A stretch of 44,551 nucleotides of DNA from Actinomycetota bacterium (GTDB lineage Bacteria > Actinomycetota > Acidimicrobiia > Spongiisociales > UBA5794). The stretch is taken from assembly GCA_030125685.1 (NCBI GenBank), contig JASJYA010000003.1:1-44551 (forward strand), written 5' to 3'. Of this stretch, positions 35,181 through 44,420 are shown piece after piece. Numbering within the stretch: the stretch's first letter is position 1; each line of letters begins with the position of its first letter. The notes beneath the pieces were generated by a model. It was not told where the DNA came from. It was given only the letters and a program-made list of their open reading frames with translations, and did not search any database. A program made the position numbers and the translations under genes.

Positions 35181-37397
35181 ATGCGCGACCGTGAGCAATC
35201 TGTTCTCTCAGAGATTCTGCCGCCCGAGGAGCGGGCCATTGAAGCTGTTGTTGCGCGGTACCAGCGGGTGGCGCCTGCTGTGACTCGCTTTGCTCGGTCA
35301 CTTTCGGGGAACGAAGACCTCCAGGTCAGGCTTGGGACCCAGGCAGCGGCAACCGAGAACACGATTATTCTTGACCCTGGCGTGTTCCAAACCGCGTACG
35401 CCCGATCTGCCCCGGTGACACCCTCGGAAGTGGCTCTCACCTCGGCCCTCCACGAGGTAATCCACCTCATCGCTACCGATCTCGACGAAGAGAGACCGAT
35501 ACCGAAGGAGTGGCACGCGTTCCGGCCCGAAGCCGACCACGACGAAGACGACTTCGAGGGTGCAATGGTGCCCGTCGGGCTCTTTCAACTCAGTGAGATG
35601 GAGGAAGACCTCATCCGGCCTGACGTCACCGAAGATGACATCGATTTTGAGGAAGAAGACGAGCCTGACCCGAACGCAGTACCGCTCCTCTCGGCTCTCA
35701 ACGCCATCGGAGGGCCCGCGGCTGAGGCGTTGTTCCTCTCGATTGAAGATGCACGCCAGGAGCGACTCAACTTCGACGTCTACCCAGGGGCCGGGTCCGT
35801 GCTCAAAGACCTGTACCGCGCATCAGTCGGCCACGCGATGGCCCACGCCAGGCCGTTAGGCCAGTTCGCATTGGCGTGCTTCATGGTTATCGGCGGACAC
35901 GAGGAACGGAACTCGGTCCAACGAAAACTTTCGCCTCACGTAGCCGTTGCGATGGACGATGCAATGCCCTTCCTCGACCGCGTCCTCGAGCTCGATGACC
36001 CGTGGTCCGTAGGAACGGTCGCCCTCCAACTGCTCTCGGTCGCCAAGGTGCACAACCTCGTCCAGGAGGGTGCAGCATCCACCACCCAGCAAGGACGCAG
36101 TGCGGAGATGGAGGCGGACCAAGCCGCTATCGCGGACACGGTCGACGCCGTGCGCATGGTCACACCGTCACTCGCCAATCGTGAATCCTACGAGCAGACC
36201 AGGACTGCGGCCCAATCGGTCTCGGCGGAAGAGGGGAGAATGGGCGAGGCGGAGACCGCCGGCGACCCTGCAACCGATCAGATCATGAAGGTCTCGACTG
36301 CGCCAACCGTCTATCTCCCGACAGGGCAGGGTGGGAAGCTGATCGTCACGGACATCCCGAGGCGATTCATCGACTGGGCGCCACAGGGGAGAGAGATGCT
36401 GGCCAAGGCGTCGACGGACTGGGGAGTAGCACAGCATCGCGTCTCGGGCGAACTGTATCCGCTCTTCCTCGCGAACCAGAGACGCGGTCTCCGATCAGGT
36501 TTTGACGCGGGCGACCTCTCTCCGTACACACCACTCCTCCTGGGCGCCGGACTCTACGAACGGATGTTTGAACGCCGCGACCTCCCATCGAAGCGCTCAT
36601 ACGCCTTAAGCCTGCTTGTCGACGGTTCGGCGTCGATGCTCCAGCCGAGAAAAGTAGGTTCACGAAAGTCGCCGTGGGCAATGGCGGCAGCTCTGCTCGG
36701 GGCGTGGACGCTCGCGCGCCTTGCGGACGAACTCCAAATCGACTTCGAACTCGCGATCTTCAACCGGTCCTTCGCAACGGACATCCAAGACTCGGAGGCC
36801 ACATACCGCGAGAAGCGTGCGAAGGCGACAGCCGCGTTGCGCCAGGCTCAGGGCGGACATGCTGAACGGCTCACTCGTACCGTGAATCACTATCTCATCA
36901 AGGGGTTCAGCCAGAGGTGGAGAGGTTCCGAGGATGTGCTTGCAGGGCTGTTCTACGCCGCCGCCGCGCCGCAGGACGCTGCAAGGGAGGCGCGCCGGAA
37001 TCCCGACGAGTCGCCCCCGGTATCGATGTTCGAGAAGGCGGCGAACGTGGACGAGTTCAATCTCGCCCATGCTGCAGAACGTCTCGCGACCCAGAATGCC
37101 AAGCATCGGATCCTCGTCGTGCTCGCAGACGGAATGACGCGCGGGTCCGTGCAGACACTGGCCGAGACCGTGGCGAGTGTCGAGCACTCCGGCGCGACGG
37201 TGCTTGGCATCGGCATTGGTGACGACACCGTGCGATCCGCTTACTCACGAGCCCAAGTCGTCGAACATCCCCGCGAACTTGCTTCAGCAATGGTCGAGGG
37301 CGTTCGTTCGACCCTGTACAGAACGATCGCTGCGGCCGGCGTGGACACCTGGTGGGCCCACGCGGGCGAACGCGAGCTACACGACCAGACCACGTAG
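35181..37397 (+). CDS. CobT-like protein: N-terminal HExxH metallopeptidase-like motif plus C-terminal VWA domain
   Basis: SALHEVIHLIATDL, LFLSIEDARQERLNFD, and VWA MIDAS motif LLVDGSASM (DxSxS). Confidence 0.85.
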   Translation: MRDREQSVLSEILPPEERAIEAVVARYQRVAPAVTRFARSLSGNEDLQVRLGTQAAATENTIILDPGVFQTAYARSAPVTPSEVALTSALHEVIHLIATDLDEERPIPKEWHAFRPEADHDEDDFEGAMVPVGLFQLSEMEEDLIRPDVTEDDIDFEEEDEPDPNAVPLLSALNAIGGPAAEALFLSIEDARQERLNFDVYPGAGSVLKDLYRASVGHAMAHARPLGQFALACFMVIGGHEERNSVQRKLSPHVAVAMDDAMPFLDRVLELDDPWSVGTVALQLLSVAKVHNLVQEGAASTTQQGRSAEMEADQAAIADTVDAVRMVTPSLANRESYEQTRTAAQSVSAEEGRMGEAETAGDPATDQIMKVSTAPTVYLPTGQGGKLIVTDIPRRFIDWAPQGREMLAKASTDWGVAQHRVSGELYPLFLANQRRGLRSGFDAGDLSPYTPLLLGAGLYERMFERRDLPSKRSYALSLLVDGSASMLQPRKVGSRKSPWAMAAALLGAWTLARLADELQIDFELAIFNRSFATDIQDSEATYREKRAKATAALRQAQGGHAERLTRTVNHYLIKGFSQRWRGSEDVLAGLFYAAAAPQDAAREARRNPDESPPVSMFEKAANVDEFNLAHAAERLATQNAKHRILVVLADGMTRGSVQTLAETVASVEHSGATVLGIGIGDDTVRSAYSRAQVVEHPRELASAMVEGVRSTLYRTIAAAGVDTWWAHAGERELHDQTT

Positions 37398-37405
37398 GAG
37401 AACCT

Positions 37406-38398
37406 ATGACTGAAACCGTCACATTCGTTGACCCTTCGGGCATCGGCCCGGATGTCGATCTCCCTGTCACAACAATTCCGAAGGACGTACCGGACAGGAA
37501 TTATCGGCGCGATCACATCCCGACCGAGGACCCGTACTACGTCGATCTCGGGATGATGTATCGACTTGCTCGACTGGAGCAGGTACGCAGATCGCACTTC
37601 ACCGGAACCCCTCTGCATCTCGCCCTGAGGGGGCACATGGGGACTGGAAAGGACCACGATCTCGAGCAATTCGCCGCGAGGTTACAGACGCCGTACTACC
37701 GAATTCCGTTGACCGGCGAAGTGCGCGACATCACACTCATCGGCTCGATCAAGCTCCACGGCGACGGCAAGGGCGGAACCGACAGCAAGTGGGAGGACGG
37801 TGACATCACTCGGGCGCTGCGCGGTCCCTCCCTCATCAACCTCTCAGAGCTCAACGCCGCAGGCGCCGAGACGTTGTTCGCCCTCCACGGCCTGTTGGAC
37901 CGCCACCAGGCGCTCGAGCTCCCAACCGGGGAGATGGTGCGGTTGCGCAACGACGTCCGCATCTTTGCAACGTTAAATCCAACGGACCTACGCGATTATG
38001 CGGGCACGCAGACGCTCAACAAGGCGTTCGCGGACCGGTGGGTCTTCTGGGAGAAGGTTTTCCCGACTGCGGAGGAACTCCAGTTGATGCTCGTGCGCAG
38101 GCACCCCACGATGGACCCCGAGGTGACAGAGCTTCTCACGAAGCTCGCCGTCGAAATCAACACGTCGTTCACCGCCCTTGATGCACGCACCCGGGTCGAG
38201 ACCCCGATGTCATTGCGAGCGGTCCTCGACCGCTTTCCGGCGGGTCTCCGCATGTATTCGGAATCGGAGGATCCGATGAGGTGGGCGTGGCAGGAGTTCA
38301 TTCTCCCCCACATCGACCCGTACGATCGCGACCACTACGAGACGATATGGTCCGCAGTAATTCGCACTGGTCCGGCTCGCCGACCATTCTCAGACTGA
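37406..38398 (+). CDS. CobS/MoxR-like AAA ATPase with atypical Walker motifs
   Basis: ALRGHMGTGKDHDLEQFAARL (compare CobS GYHGTGKSTHIEQVAARL), SLINLSELNAAG at the Walker B position, VRIFATLNPTDLRDYAGTQTLNKAFADRW. Confidence 0.88.
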   Translation: MTETVTFVDPSGIGPDVDLPVTTIPKDVPDRNYRRDHIPTEDPYYVDLGMMYRLARLEQVRRSHFTGTPLHLALRGHMGTGKDHDLEQFAARLQTPYYRIPLTGEVRDITLIGSIKLHGDGKGGTDSKWEDGDITRALRGPSLINLSELNAAGAETLFALHGLLDRHQALELPTGEMVRLRNDVRIFATLNPTDLRDYAGTQTLNKAFADRWVFWEKVFPTAEELQLMLVRRHPTMDPEVTELLTKLAVEINTSFTALDARTRVETPMSLRAVLDRFPAGLRMYSESEDPMRWAWQEFILPHIDPYDRDHYETIWSAVIRTGPARRPFSD

Positions 38399-38410
38399 TG
38401 AGGTTGCATC

Positions 38411-38509
38411 ATGCCGTCATTTGACATCGTCTTGCAGGTAGACATGCAGGAAGTCCGCAACGCAGTCGACCGGGCTTCAGGTGAACTCGTCAACCGGTAC
38501 GAATTCTAA
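38411..38509 (+). pseudogene. truncated YajQ paralogue (N-terminal 32 codons only)
   Basis: [32 protein letters not shown]-stop, versus intact YajQ at 41063..41548 [34 protein letters not shown]. Confidence 0.85.
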
Positions 38510-38629
38510 GTCGTGACCGTAGACCCGGAGATGCGTGGGTAGCCCAGTAAGCGGATGGATGCGGCACGCGTGTATCCGTTTATGGGAAGGATGCGAAGGG
38601 GACGAGCTGACCGAACATATTGCCGGAAA

Positions 38630-39667
38630 GGGGTATCCACTTTGGTGCAGCAAAGTCACTGAGCGTGGCAAGTGGACTTATTCGCCCCCGAGTTGGAGTC
38701 GATTACCCAGGAACGTGGGCAGCGTTTGTGGAGTGGTTTCGGGATGACGGGGCTTGTCGGGAGTACTTGGTGCGGCTGCGATGGCCTGACGGCTTCGTGT
38801 GCCCGCACTGCGGATCGGACGTCGGTTGGCCTACCAGCGATGAAAGATTCTCATGCGGCGGGGTGTATCCGGAGGATATCGGTCACGGCCGGAACGATCT
38901 TCCACGGCACCAGGACACCGTTGACGACGTGGTTCGCTGCGGCTTGGTATCTGACCAACCAGAAACACGGTGCGAGTGCTCTCGGGTTGCAACAGGTCCT
39001 CGGTCTTGGCTCGTATCAGACGGCATGGACCATGCTGCACAAGTACCGCACAGCAATGGTGCGACCCGGTCGTGAACTCCTCAGCGGTGACATCGAGGTC
39101 GACGAGACCTACGTCGGCACCGAATCCGGCACAGCGGGTCGCCACGTCGAAACCAAGGACATCGTGGTCATCGCTGTCGAAAAGCATTCCCCCAAAGGGC
39201 TCGGGAGAATCCGACTCCGTCGGGTCGACGACGTCTCAGGTTCCAGCCTGATCGGGTTCATCCGTGACGTCACACAACCCGGATCAGTGATCCTCACCGA
39301 CGGATGGCAGGGATACGCCGAACTCGCCAAGTCCGGATTCGTCCACAAGCGGACCTCGCTACGCGCCGACAACGACCCCGCCCACGTCGTCCAGCCGGGC
39401 GTTCACCGGGTCGCGTCACTCCTCAAGCGGTGGCTGTTAGGCACTCTCCACGGCGGGGTGAGCTCGAAGCATCTCGATGCCTACCTCAACGAGTTCACAT
39501 TCCGTTTCAACCGACGCACATCGCGACAGCGAGGCATGCTCTTCTACCGGCTCATCGAACAGGCCGTCGTCACCGACCCAGCCCCATACAAAGACATCAT
39601 CGGCGGCGGCCTCAGCAGTCGCCTCGGCAACCACGCAGAGTGACAACTGTACCGAAGTGGATACCCC
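38630..39667 (+). mobile_element. IS1595-like insertion sequence with terminal inverted repeats
   Basis: Left end GGGGTATCCACTTTGGTGCAGCAAAGTCACT; right end reverse complement GGGGTATCCACTTCGGTACAGTTGTCACT; transposase between them. Confidence 0.88.
38665..39643 (+). pseudogene. IS1595-family (ISXO2-like) transposase, frameshifted
   Basis: Frame 1 encodes the zinc-ribbon N-terminus (WRDDGACREYLVRLRWPDGFVCPHCGSDVGWPTSDERFSCGG). Frame 2 continues CIRRISVTAGTIFHGTRTPLTTWF...GDIEVDETYVG...ILTDGWQGY...NEFTFRFNRR. The shift lies at the G-run 38860-38863. Confidence 0.88.
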
Positions 39668-39742
39668 CTATGTCGGATATGAATGGCGGCGTGCCAGACT
39701 TGGAAGCGGGAACCGTCGGTGTTTGACGTAAGGGATGACCAG

Positions 39743-40351
39743 ATGTCCAGATTGCGTTCTCGTTCGCATCTCGGAGTGATAGCCATAGTACTCATGCTCG
39801 CTCTCATTGGCGCTGCGTGTACTGCGGAGTCGTCTGATTCTGACCGTGTCGTGAACTTCTACGAGTCGCTTGATTTGGAGTCTCCATCTGCGGCGGTCGA
39901 GACGTTCGCTGATGCGTTTGCACGGAATGACTTCATGACGGTATGGCTCACGTTCGACGTGACAACCCAGGTGAGGGTTGGGGTCTCATTCGACCTGTTG
40001 CAGTGGCGCAACGTCATTGACGCTGATGCTGTGCCGGACATGGCGTCCGAGATGGCTTCAGTCTTGTCGTTCGACAACCTTGAGACCACCGACCGGTGGT
40101 ACCTCTTTGCCGAGATCATGATGATTGCCGATCGCAATGATGCGTATCTCATCGATCTGAGCGGTGATGTCACCCTAGGTGAAGAGTCACAAGTGGGCGA
40201 CGATGTCGAGGTTTTCAGTGTCGTTGAAGGGATCGATGGAGAAGTACGGTTCCGTTTGGTGCAATCGCCCAGCGGTAGGTGGCGTGTCTATCAAGTCATC
40301 GTTCCCGGCGGGGACGAAGCCGCCATTCCATGGTCGGTTCCATCCGGCTGA
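39743..40351 (+). CDS. putative lipoprotein
   Basis: Signal peptide with lipobox LIGAAC (LGVIAIVLMLALIGAACTAESSDSD); no recognised fold. Confidence 0.75.
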   Translation: MSRLRSRSHLGVIAIVLMLALIGAACTAESSDSDRVVNFYESLDLESPSAAVETFADAFARNDFMTVWLTFDVTTQVRVGVSFDLLQWRNVIDADAVPDMASEMASVLSFDNLETTDRWYLFAEIMMIADRNDAYLIDLSGDVTLGEESQVGDDVEVFSVVEGIDGEVRFRLVQSPSGRWRVYQVIVPGGDEAAIPWSVPSG

Positions 40352-40774
40352 GGTCACGCATCGGCGTGAAGCCTGAACATGTAGGAGCGCCCATATCGCA
40401 CATATGGGTGGCCACAGGCTGAAGTTCTAGATCGAACTGGATGAAGTTCGAGTCATAACTTTTGGTCGGACTACGCGGACATCCACTAGCGTGAGCGCAC
40501 GACGTCGAAACCGATCGCGCCGTTGGGAATCGAGCTACGGACACGCCTCAGGCGGTGTCGAGAGATCGGGGGCGAAAGACTGCGTGCCGAAGGAGTCCCT
40601 GCGTCCGGAGTCGACGCTCGTACGGCTGACGGTTTGCGCGTCTTCTACGGCGGTCGATGAATTTCGTACGACACTGTGCCCTAATCATCACCGAAGGTGC
40701 CCGGCTTCCGCGCTGCGCTCAGGTCTGTGTCCATCGACGTCGTTGCGGTGAAGGATGAGAGACCGCAAGGAGGG

Positions 40775-41050
40775 ATGACGATGTCCACCGAGTTCACAAT
40801 TAGGGAATCGGGCAAGAACGAGACAGTCAAAGTATTCAACGATCGCATCGAACGGACTGTCAAGAACCGCATCACGAATAATGACCATCAGATGATTCCT
40901 CTGCGAATCGTGACATCAGTACATCAGGACCGAAAGACGGTACGCACGGACAAGGCCCGCGTCGTGGTAGGTATCGAGACCTATGAGTGGAAGGTCAAGA
41001 ATGCAGAGAAATTCGTCAGAGCGGTGAAGGAGAAGTTTCTGGCTCTGTAA
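40775..41050 (+). CDS. small conserved protein, possible PH-like domain
   Basis: FTIRESGKNETVKVFNDRIERTVKNRI...MIPLRIVTSVHQDRKTVRTDKARVVVGIETYEWKVKNAEKFVRAVKEKF. Confidence 0.65.
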   Translation: MTMSTEFTIRESGKNETVKVFNDRIERTVKNRITNNDHQMIPLRIVTSVHQDRKTVRTDKARVVVGIETYEWKVKNAEKFVRAVKEKFLAL

Positions 41051-41062
41051 GAACCCTCGGCG

Positions 41063-41548
41063 TCAGTCGCGGAAGTTGATGAATTGGAGGGGTAGTCGGA
41101 AGTCGAGGCTCTTTACCGCTGCGATGACGTCCTGGAGGTCATCCCGTTTCTTGCCAGACACTCGAAGCTGGTCGCCCTGGATTGCGACTTGGACCTTGAG
41201 CTTCATGTCCTTGATGTCCTTCACGAGTTCTTTGGCCGCGTCCTGGGCGATGCCTTCGTTGAGCGTGAACACCGCGCGGTAGCGGCCTCCGCCGATTTGC
41301 TTCGGCTCTCCCCCAGCAATGGATTTGAGCGATACGTTCCGCCGGATGAGCTTTCCCTTGAGAACGTCAACCGCGGCATCCAGTCGACCCTCCGATTCTG
41401 ACTCAACTGCGATTCCGTCGTCGGAGAGCCGGACACTTGTGTCGGTCCCCTTGAAGTCGTAACGAGTTGTGACCTCACGGGCTGATTGGTCCACAGCGTT
41501 GCGAACTTCCTGCATATCTACTTGGGAGACGATGTCGAACGATGGCAT
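41063..41548 (-). CDS. YajQ-family cyclic-di-GMP/nucleotide-binding protein
   Basis: [41 protein letters not shown] ... DDLQDVIAAVKSLDFRLPLQFINFRD. Confidence 0.94.
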   Translation of the reverse strand: MPSFDIVSQVDMQEVRNAVDQSAREVTTRYDFKGTDTSVRLSDDGIAVESESEGRLDAAVDVLKGKLIRRNVSLKSIAGGEPKQIGGGRYRAVFTLNEGIAQDAAKELVKDIKDMKLKVQVAIQGDQLRVSGKKRDDLQDVIAAVKSLDFRLPLQFINFRD

Positions 41549-41705
41549 GGGCGTATCTTACTGATGGGCGGAGTGCCTACTCCTGCTCCTCTTCGTTCTC
41601 GGCTGCTCAGTCCTTGACTGGTTCCGGCATGATGCCTTGCGCTTTCATCTCGCGGACCTCGCGGACGAGCCTGCGCCGTAGTCTGAAAGCCGACGCCTGA
41701 AAGCC

Positions 41706-41755
41706 GAAAGCTAGCTGATGTGCAGCCCGAATGGGCTGCACATCAGCTAGCTTTC
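41706..41755. repeat. long hairpin: 23-bp perfect arms, 4-nt loop
   Basis: gaaagctagctgatgtgcagccc gaat gggctgcacatcagctagctttc. Confidence 0.96.
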
Positions 41756-41760
41756 TTCTC

Positions 41761-42801
41761 ATGCCGTACCGAATGAACGACGAAGAGGTCGACGGGCAGA
41801 TCGATGCTCTCGTGGCGCGCGTTGTCGCCGGAACCGCAGGGCTGACGACCGACGCCGACCTCATCCGAGAAATCATCGTGACGTCCCTCAAGCTCATCAA
41901 GGACAGGACGAACCGCGGCGACGTCAAAATGATGAACACAGCGCTCAAGGAACTTCGGTATTCCTCCCTCGTGTTTCAGTCGCACAGCGATAGGCGAAAG
42001 GTCGCGGTGTATGGATCAGCCCGCACCAATCCAGATAATCCGAACTACTCGATGGCGGAGGAATTCAGCAGACGGATGGTGAAGGACTTCGACTACATGG
42101 TCATCACGGGCGCCGGACCAGGGATCATGGAAGCATCGAACAAAGGGGCCGGCATCGAGCACAGCTTCGGCGTAAACATTCGGCTGCCCTTCGAGAGCGG
42201 AGCGAACGAGTACCTGGCGCCCGGCAAGGTCATCAACTTCAAATATTTCTTTACGCGTAAGGTGCAATTCGTCAAGGAGTCTGACGCGTTCGCTCTCTTC
42301 CCCGGGGGCTTCGGCACGCTCGACGAAGCCTTTGAACTGCTCACACTCATGCAGACTGGCAAGTCAGACATGCACCCCATCGTCATGCTCGAAGCCGAGG
42401 GCACCGGCTACTGGGATGCGTGGGAGACACTCTGTGAGGCACTCACCGACCAAAGCATGATCTCGAAGGAAGACACCAACCTGTACATGATCACGACGAG
42501 CATCGACGAAGCGATCGAGGAGATCGTTCGGTTCTACCGTGTCTATCACTCGCAAAGGTTCGTGGACGGTCTCCTGATACTCAGGCTCAACTCCGAAGTG
42601 TCTGACGCTCTGCTAGACGAACTCACAGAGGAGTTCGCTGACATCATTCGGAGTGGAGTAATCCAGGCGGTTCCTGCAACCCAGGATGAAGTAGACACGG
42701 ACGACTACGTCGATCTTCCGCGAATCGCCTTCGACTTCAATATGCACGGTCATGGGCGCCTTCGGGCCATGATTGATCGGCTGAACGACTCCGTCGCGTA
42801 G
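41761..42801 (+). CDS. LOG family (Rossmann-fold, TIGR00730-like) protein
   Basis: VAVYGSARTNPDNPNYSMAEEFSRRM, ITGAGPGIMEASNKGA, LFPGGFGTLDEAFE. Confidence 0.92.
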   Translation: MPYRMNDEEVDGQIDALVARVVAGTAGLTTDADLIREIIVTSLKLIKDRTNRGDVKMMNTALKELRYSSLVFQSHSDRRKVAVYGSARTNPDNPNYSMAEEFSRRMVKDFDYMVITGAGPGIMEASNKGAGIEHSFGVNIRLPFESGANEYLAPGKVINFKYFFTRKVQFVKESDAFALFPGGFGTLDEAFELLTLMQTGKSDMHPIVMLEAEGTGYWDAWETLCEALTDQSMISKEDTNLYMITTSIDEAIEEIVRFYRVYHSQRFVDGLLILRLNSEVSDALLDELTEEFADIIRSGVIQAVPATQDEVDTDDYVDLPRIAFDFNMHGHGRLRAMIDRLNDSVA

Positions 42802-42846
42802 CCAGGCGGCATCCGCCAGCACACCCGGGTGCATTAGAATCCCTTT

Positions 42847-43641
42847 ATGCGCAAGATTCTCTCAGATTTGGTAGCGGAGCAGCAGCACCTCGATCAGTAC
42901 CTCCAGACCCTGCGCGATCGACAGTGGGCGGCGCCGACTCCCGCCAAAGGCTGGTCCATCCAGGACACCGTCAGCCACCTCGCCCATGTCGAATCCTTCG
43001 CAGCCGAAGTACTGGCTGAGGGCAGAGGCCGCGTCGAAGCCGAGAAGATCAACGAATTGGACGAATGGACCTCGCGAGGCGTCGCGCTGGGCCGAGGGCG
43101 TCGGCATCAGGAGATCATCGAGTGGTGGCGGTTCGGGAGGGCGGACGTCGTCGATGCTCTCTCCCGAATACCGCCGTCCGATCGAATCCCCTGGCTCTAC
43201 GGAGAGATGAGCGCCCGCTCGTTCGCGACCATGCGGCTCATGGAAACCTGGGCACACGGCCTCGACATCAAAGCGGCGATACTCGAACGCGTCGTCCCTC
43301 TCGACCGACCACCGGAAGGTATTCCCGAGGACGTCGAGTGGATTGATCCGCTTGCGGACACCGTCAGGCTCCGTCACATCGCTCGCCTCGGTCAGCGTTC
43401 TCTCCCTTTCTCGTTCAAAAGGGCCGGCGAAGAGTTCCCAGAATTCGGAATTCGCGTCGAAGTCATGGGCCCGCTGTACGCTACATGGCGATTCGGTCCA
43501 GAAGACACCGACCAGGTGATCAAGGGCATGGCAGGTGACTGGTGCCGCTTGATCGTCCAGCGCCAGGATGCTGAAGACACGGGTCTCAAGGCCGTCGGAG
43601 AGTACGCCGAGATCGCGCTCCGAGTCGCCACGGCGTACTGA
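42847..43641 (+). CDS. DinB/maleylpyruvate isomerase-like protein (TIGR03084-like)
   Basis: LVAEQQHLDQYLQTLRDRQWAAPTPAKGWSIQDTVSHLAHVESFAAEVL; RLMETWAHGLDI. Confidence 0.85.
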   Translation: MRKILSDLVAEQQHLDQYLQTLRDRQWAAPTPAKGWSIQDTVSHLAHVESFAAEVLAEGRGRVEAEKINELDEWTSRGVALGRGRRHQEIIEWWRFGRADVVDALSRIPPSDRIPWLYGEMSARSFATMRLMETWAHGLDIKAAILERVVPLDRPPEGIPEDVEWIDPLADTVRLRHIARLGQRSLPFSFKRAGEEFPEFGIRVEVMGPLYATWRFGPEDTDQVIKGMAGDWCRLIVQRQDAEDTGLKAVGEYAEIALRVATAY

Positions 43642-43642
43642 C

Positions 43643-44410
43643 GTGACCATCCCGCGCCTCGTCGGAATGGTCCACCTCGGGCCACTCCCCGGCTCACCCG
43701 GATTCCTCGGTGACTTCGATGCTGTCGTCGCTGATGCCGCTGTGGACGCGACTCTCCTCGCCAAAGCGGGTTTCGATGGAGTCATGGTCGAGAACTTCGG
43801 CGACGCTCCATTCTTCGCATCGGACGCGCCGAAGGTAACGGTTGCCGCGCTGACCACGGCAGTAAACGCGGTCTACGAGGCCTCTCGCCTCCGCGTGGGC
43901 GTCAACGTGCTGCGCAACGACGGTCTCGCCGCTCTGGCTGTTGCTGCTGCGACGCCTGCATCGTTCATCCGTATCAACGTGTTGTCGGGCACGATGTACA
44001 CCGATCAGGGCCCGATCGTGGGTGAGGCAGCCGAAGTTGCGCGCCTCCGAAGCCAGATTTGCCCGGATGTAGCGATCATGGCGGACGTGTTCGTGAAGCA
44101 CGCCACACCGCCTCAGGGGCTGACCCTCGTCGCCGCGACCGATGACCTCGTCGAACGCGCCGGAGCGGACGCCGTTGTTGTCTCAGGCCGGGGAACGGGA
44201 TCCCCCACGGACCTCGATCAACTCAGAGCTGTTACCGAGAGCAGCCGGCTACCCGTGTATCTCGGTTCCGGCGTGACGATGGACAACGTCACATCGATGC
44301 TCGCCTTGGCAGACGGCGCGATCGTCGGCACCTCGATCAAAATCGACGGCGTATCGACCAACCCTGTCGACCTCGACGCTGCGAAGGCGTTCATCAGAGC
44401 CGCAATCTGA
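43643..44410 (+). CDS. BtpA/SgcQ family protein
   Basis: VTIPRLVGMVHLGPLPGSPGF (GTG start), AGFDGVMVENFGDAPFF, VGVNVLRND, GSGVTMDNVTSMLALADGAIVGTSIK. Confidence 0.9.
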   Translation: MTIPRLVGMVHLGPLPGSPGFLGDFDAVVADAAVDATLLAKAGFDGVMVENFGDAPFFASDAPKVTVAALTTAVNAVYEASRLRVGVNVLRNDGLAALAVAAATPASFIRINVLSGTMYTDQGPIVGEAAEVARLRSQICPDVAIMADVFVKHATPPQGLTLVAATDDLVERAGADAVVVSGRGTGSPTDLDQLRAVTESSRLPVYLGSGVTMDNVTSMLALADGAIVGTSIKIDGVSTNPVDLDAAKAFIRAAI

Positions 44411-44420
44411 GAGCACAGAA

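Noticed and set aside
35181-38398. Annotating the pair as functional aerobic cobaltochelatase CobT/CobS
   Set aside because: No cobN or other cobalamin genes in the window, and the AAA protein has altered Walker motifs. Homology is to the families, not evidence of that function.
38612-38627. CGAACATATTGCCGG as a LexA box
   Set aside because: Only the left half (CGAAC) matches; the GTTCG half is missing.
38411-39667. The IS inserted into and disrupted yajQ
   Set aside because: The yajQ fragment already ends at a stop at 38509, about 120 bp before the left TIR (38630), and no remaining yajQ sequence appears after the right TIR.
40390-40408. CCCATATcgcacATATGGG hairpin as a notable regulatory element
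   Set aside because: 7-bp stem in a gap, no U-tract or conserved context; plausible by chance.
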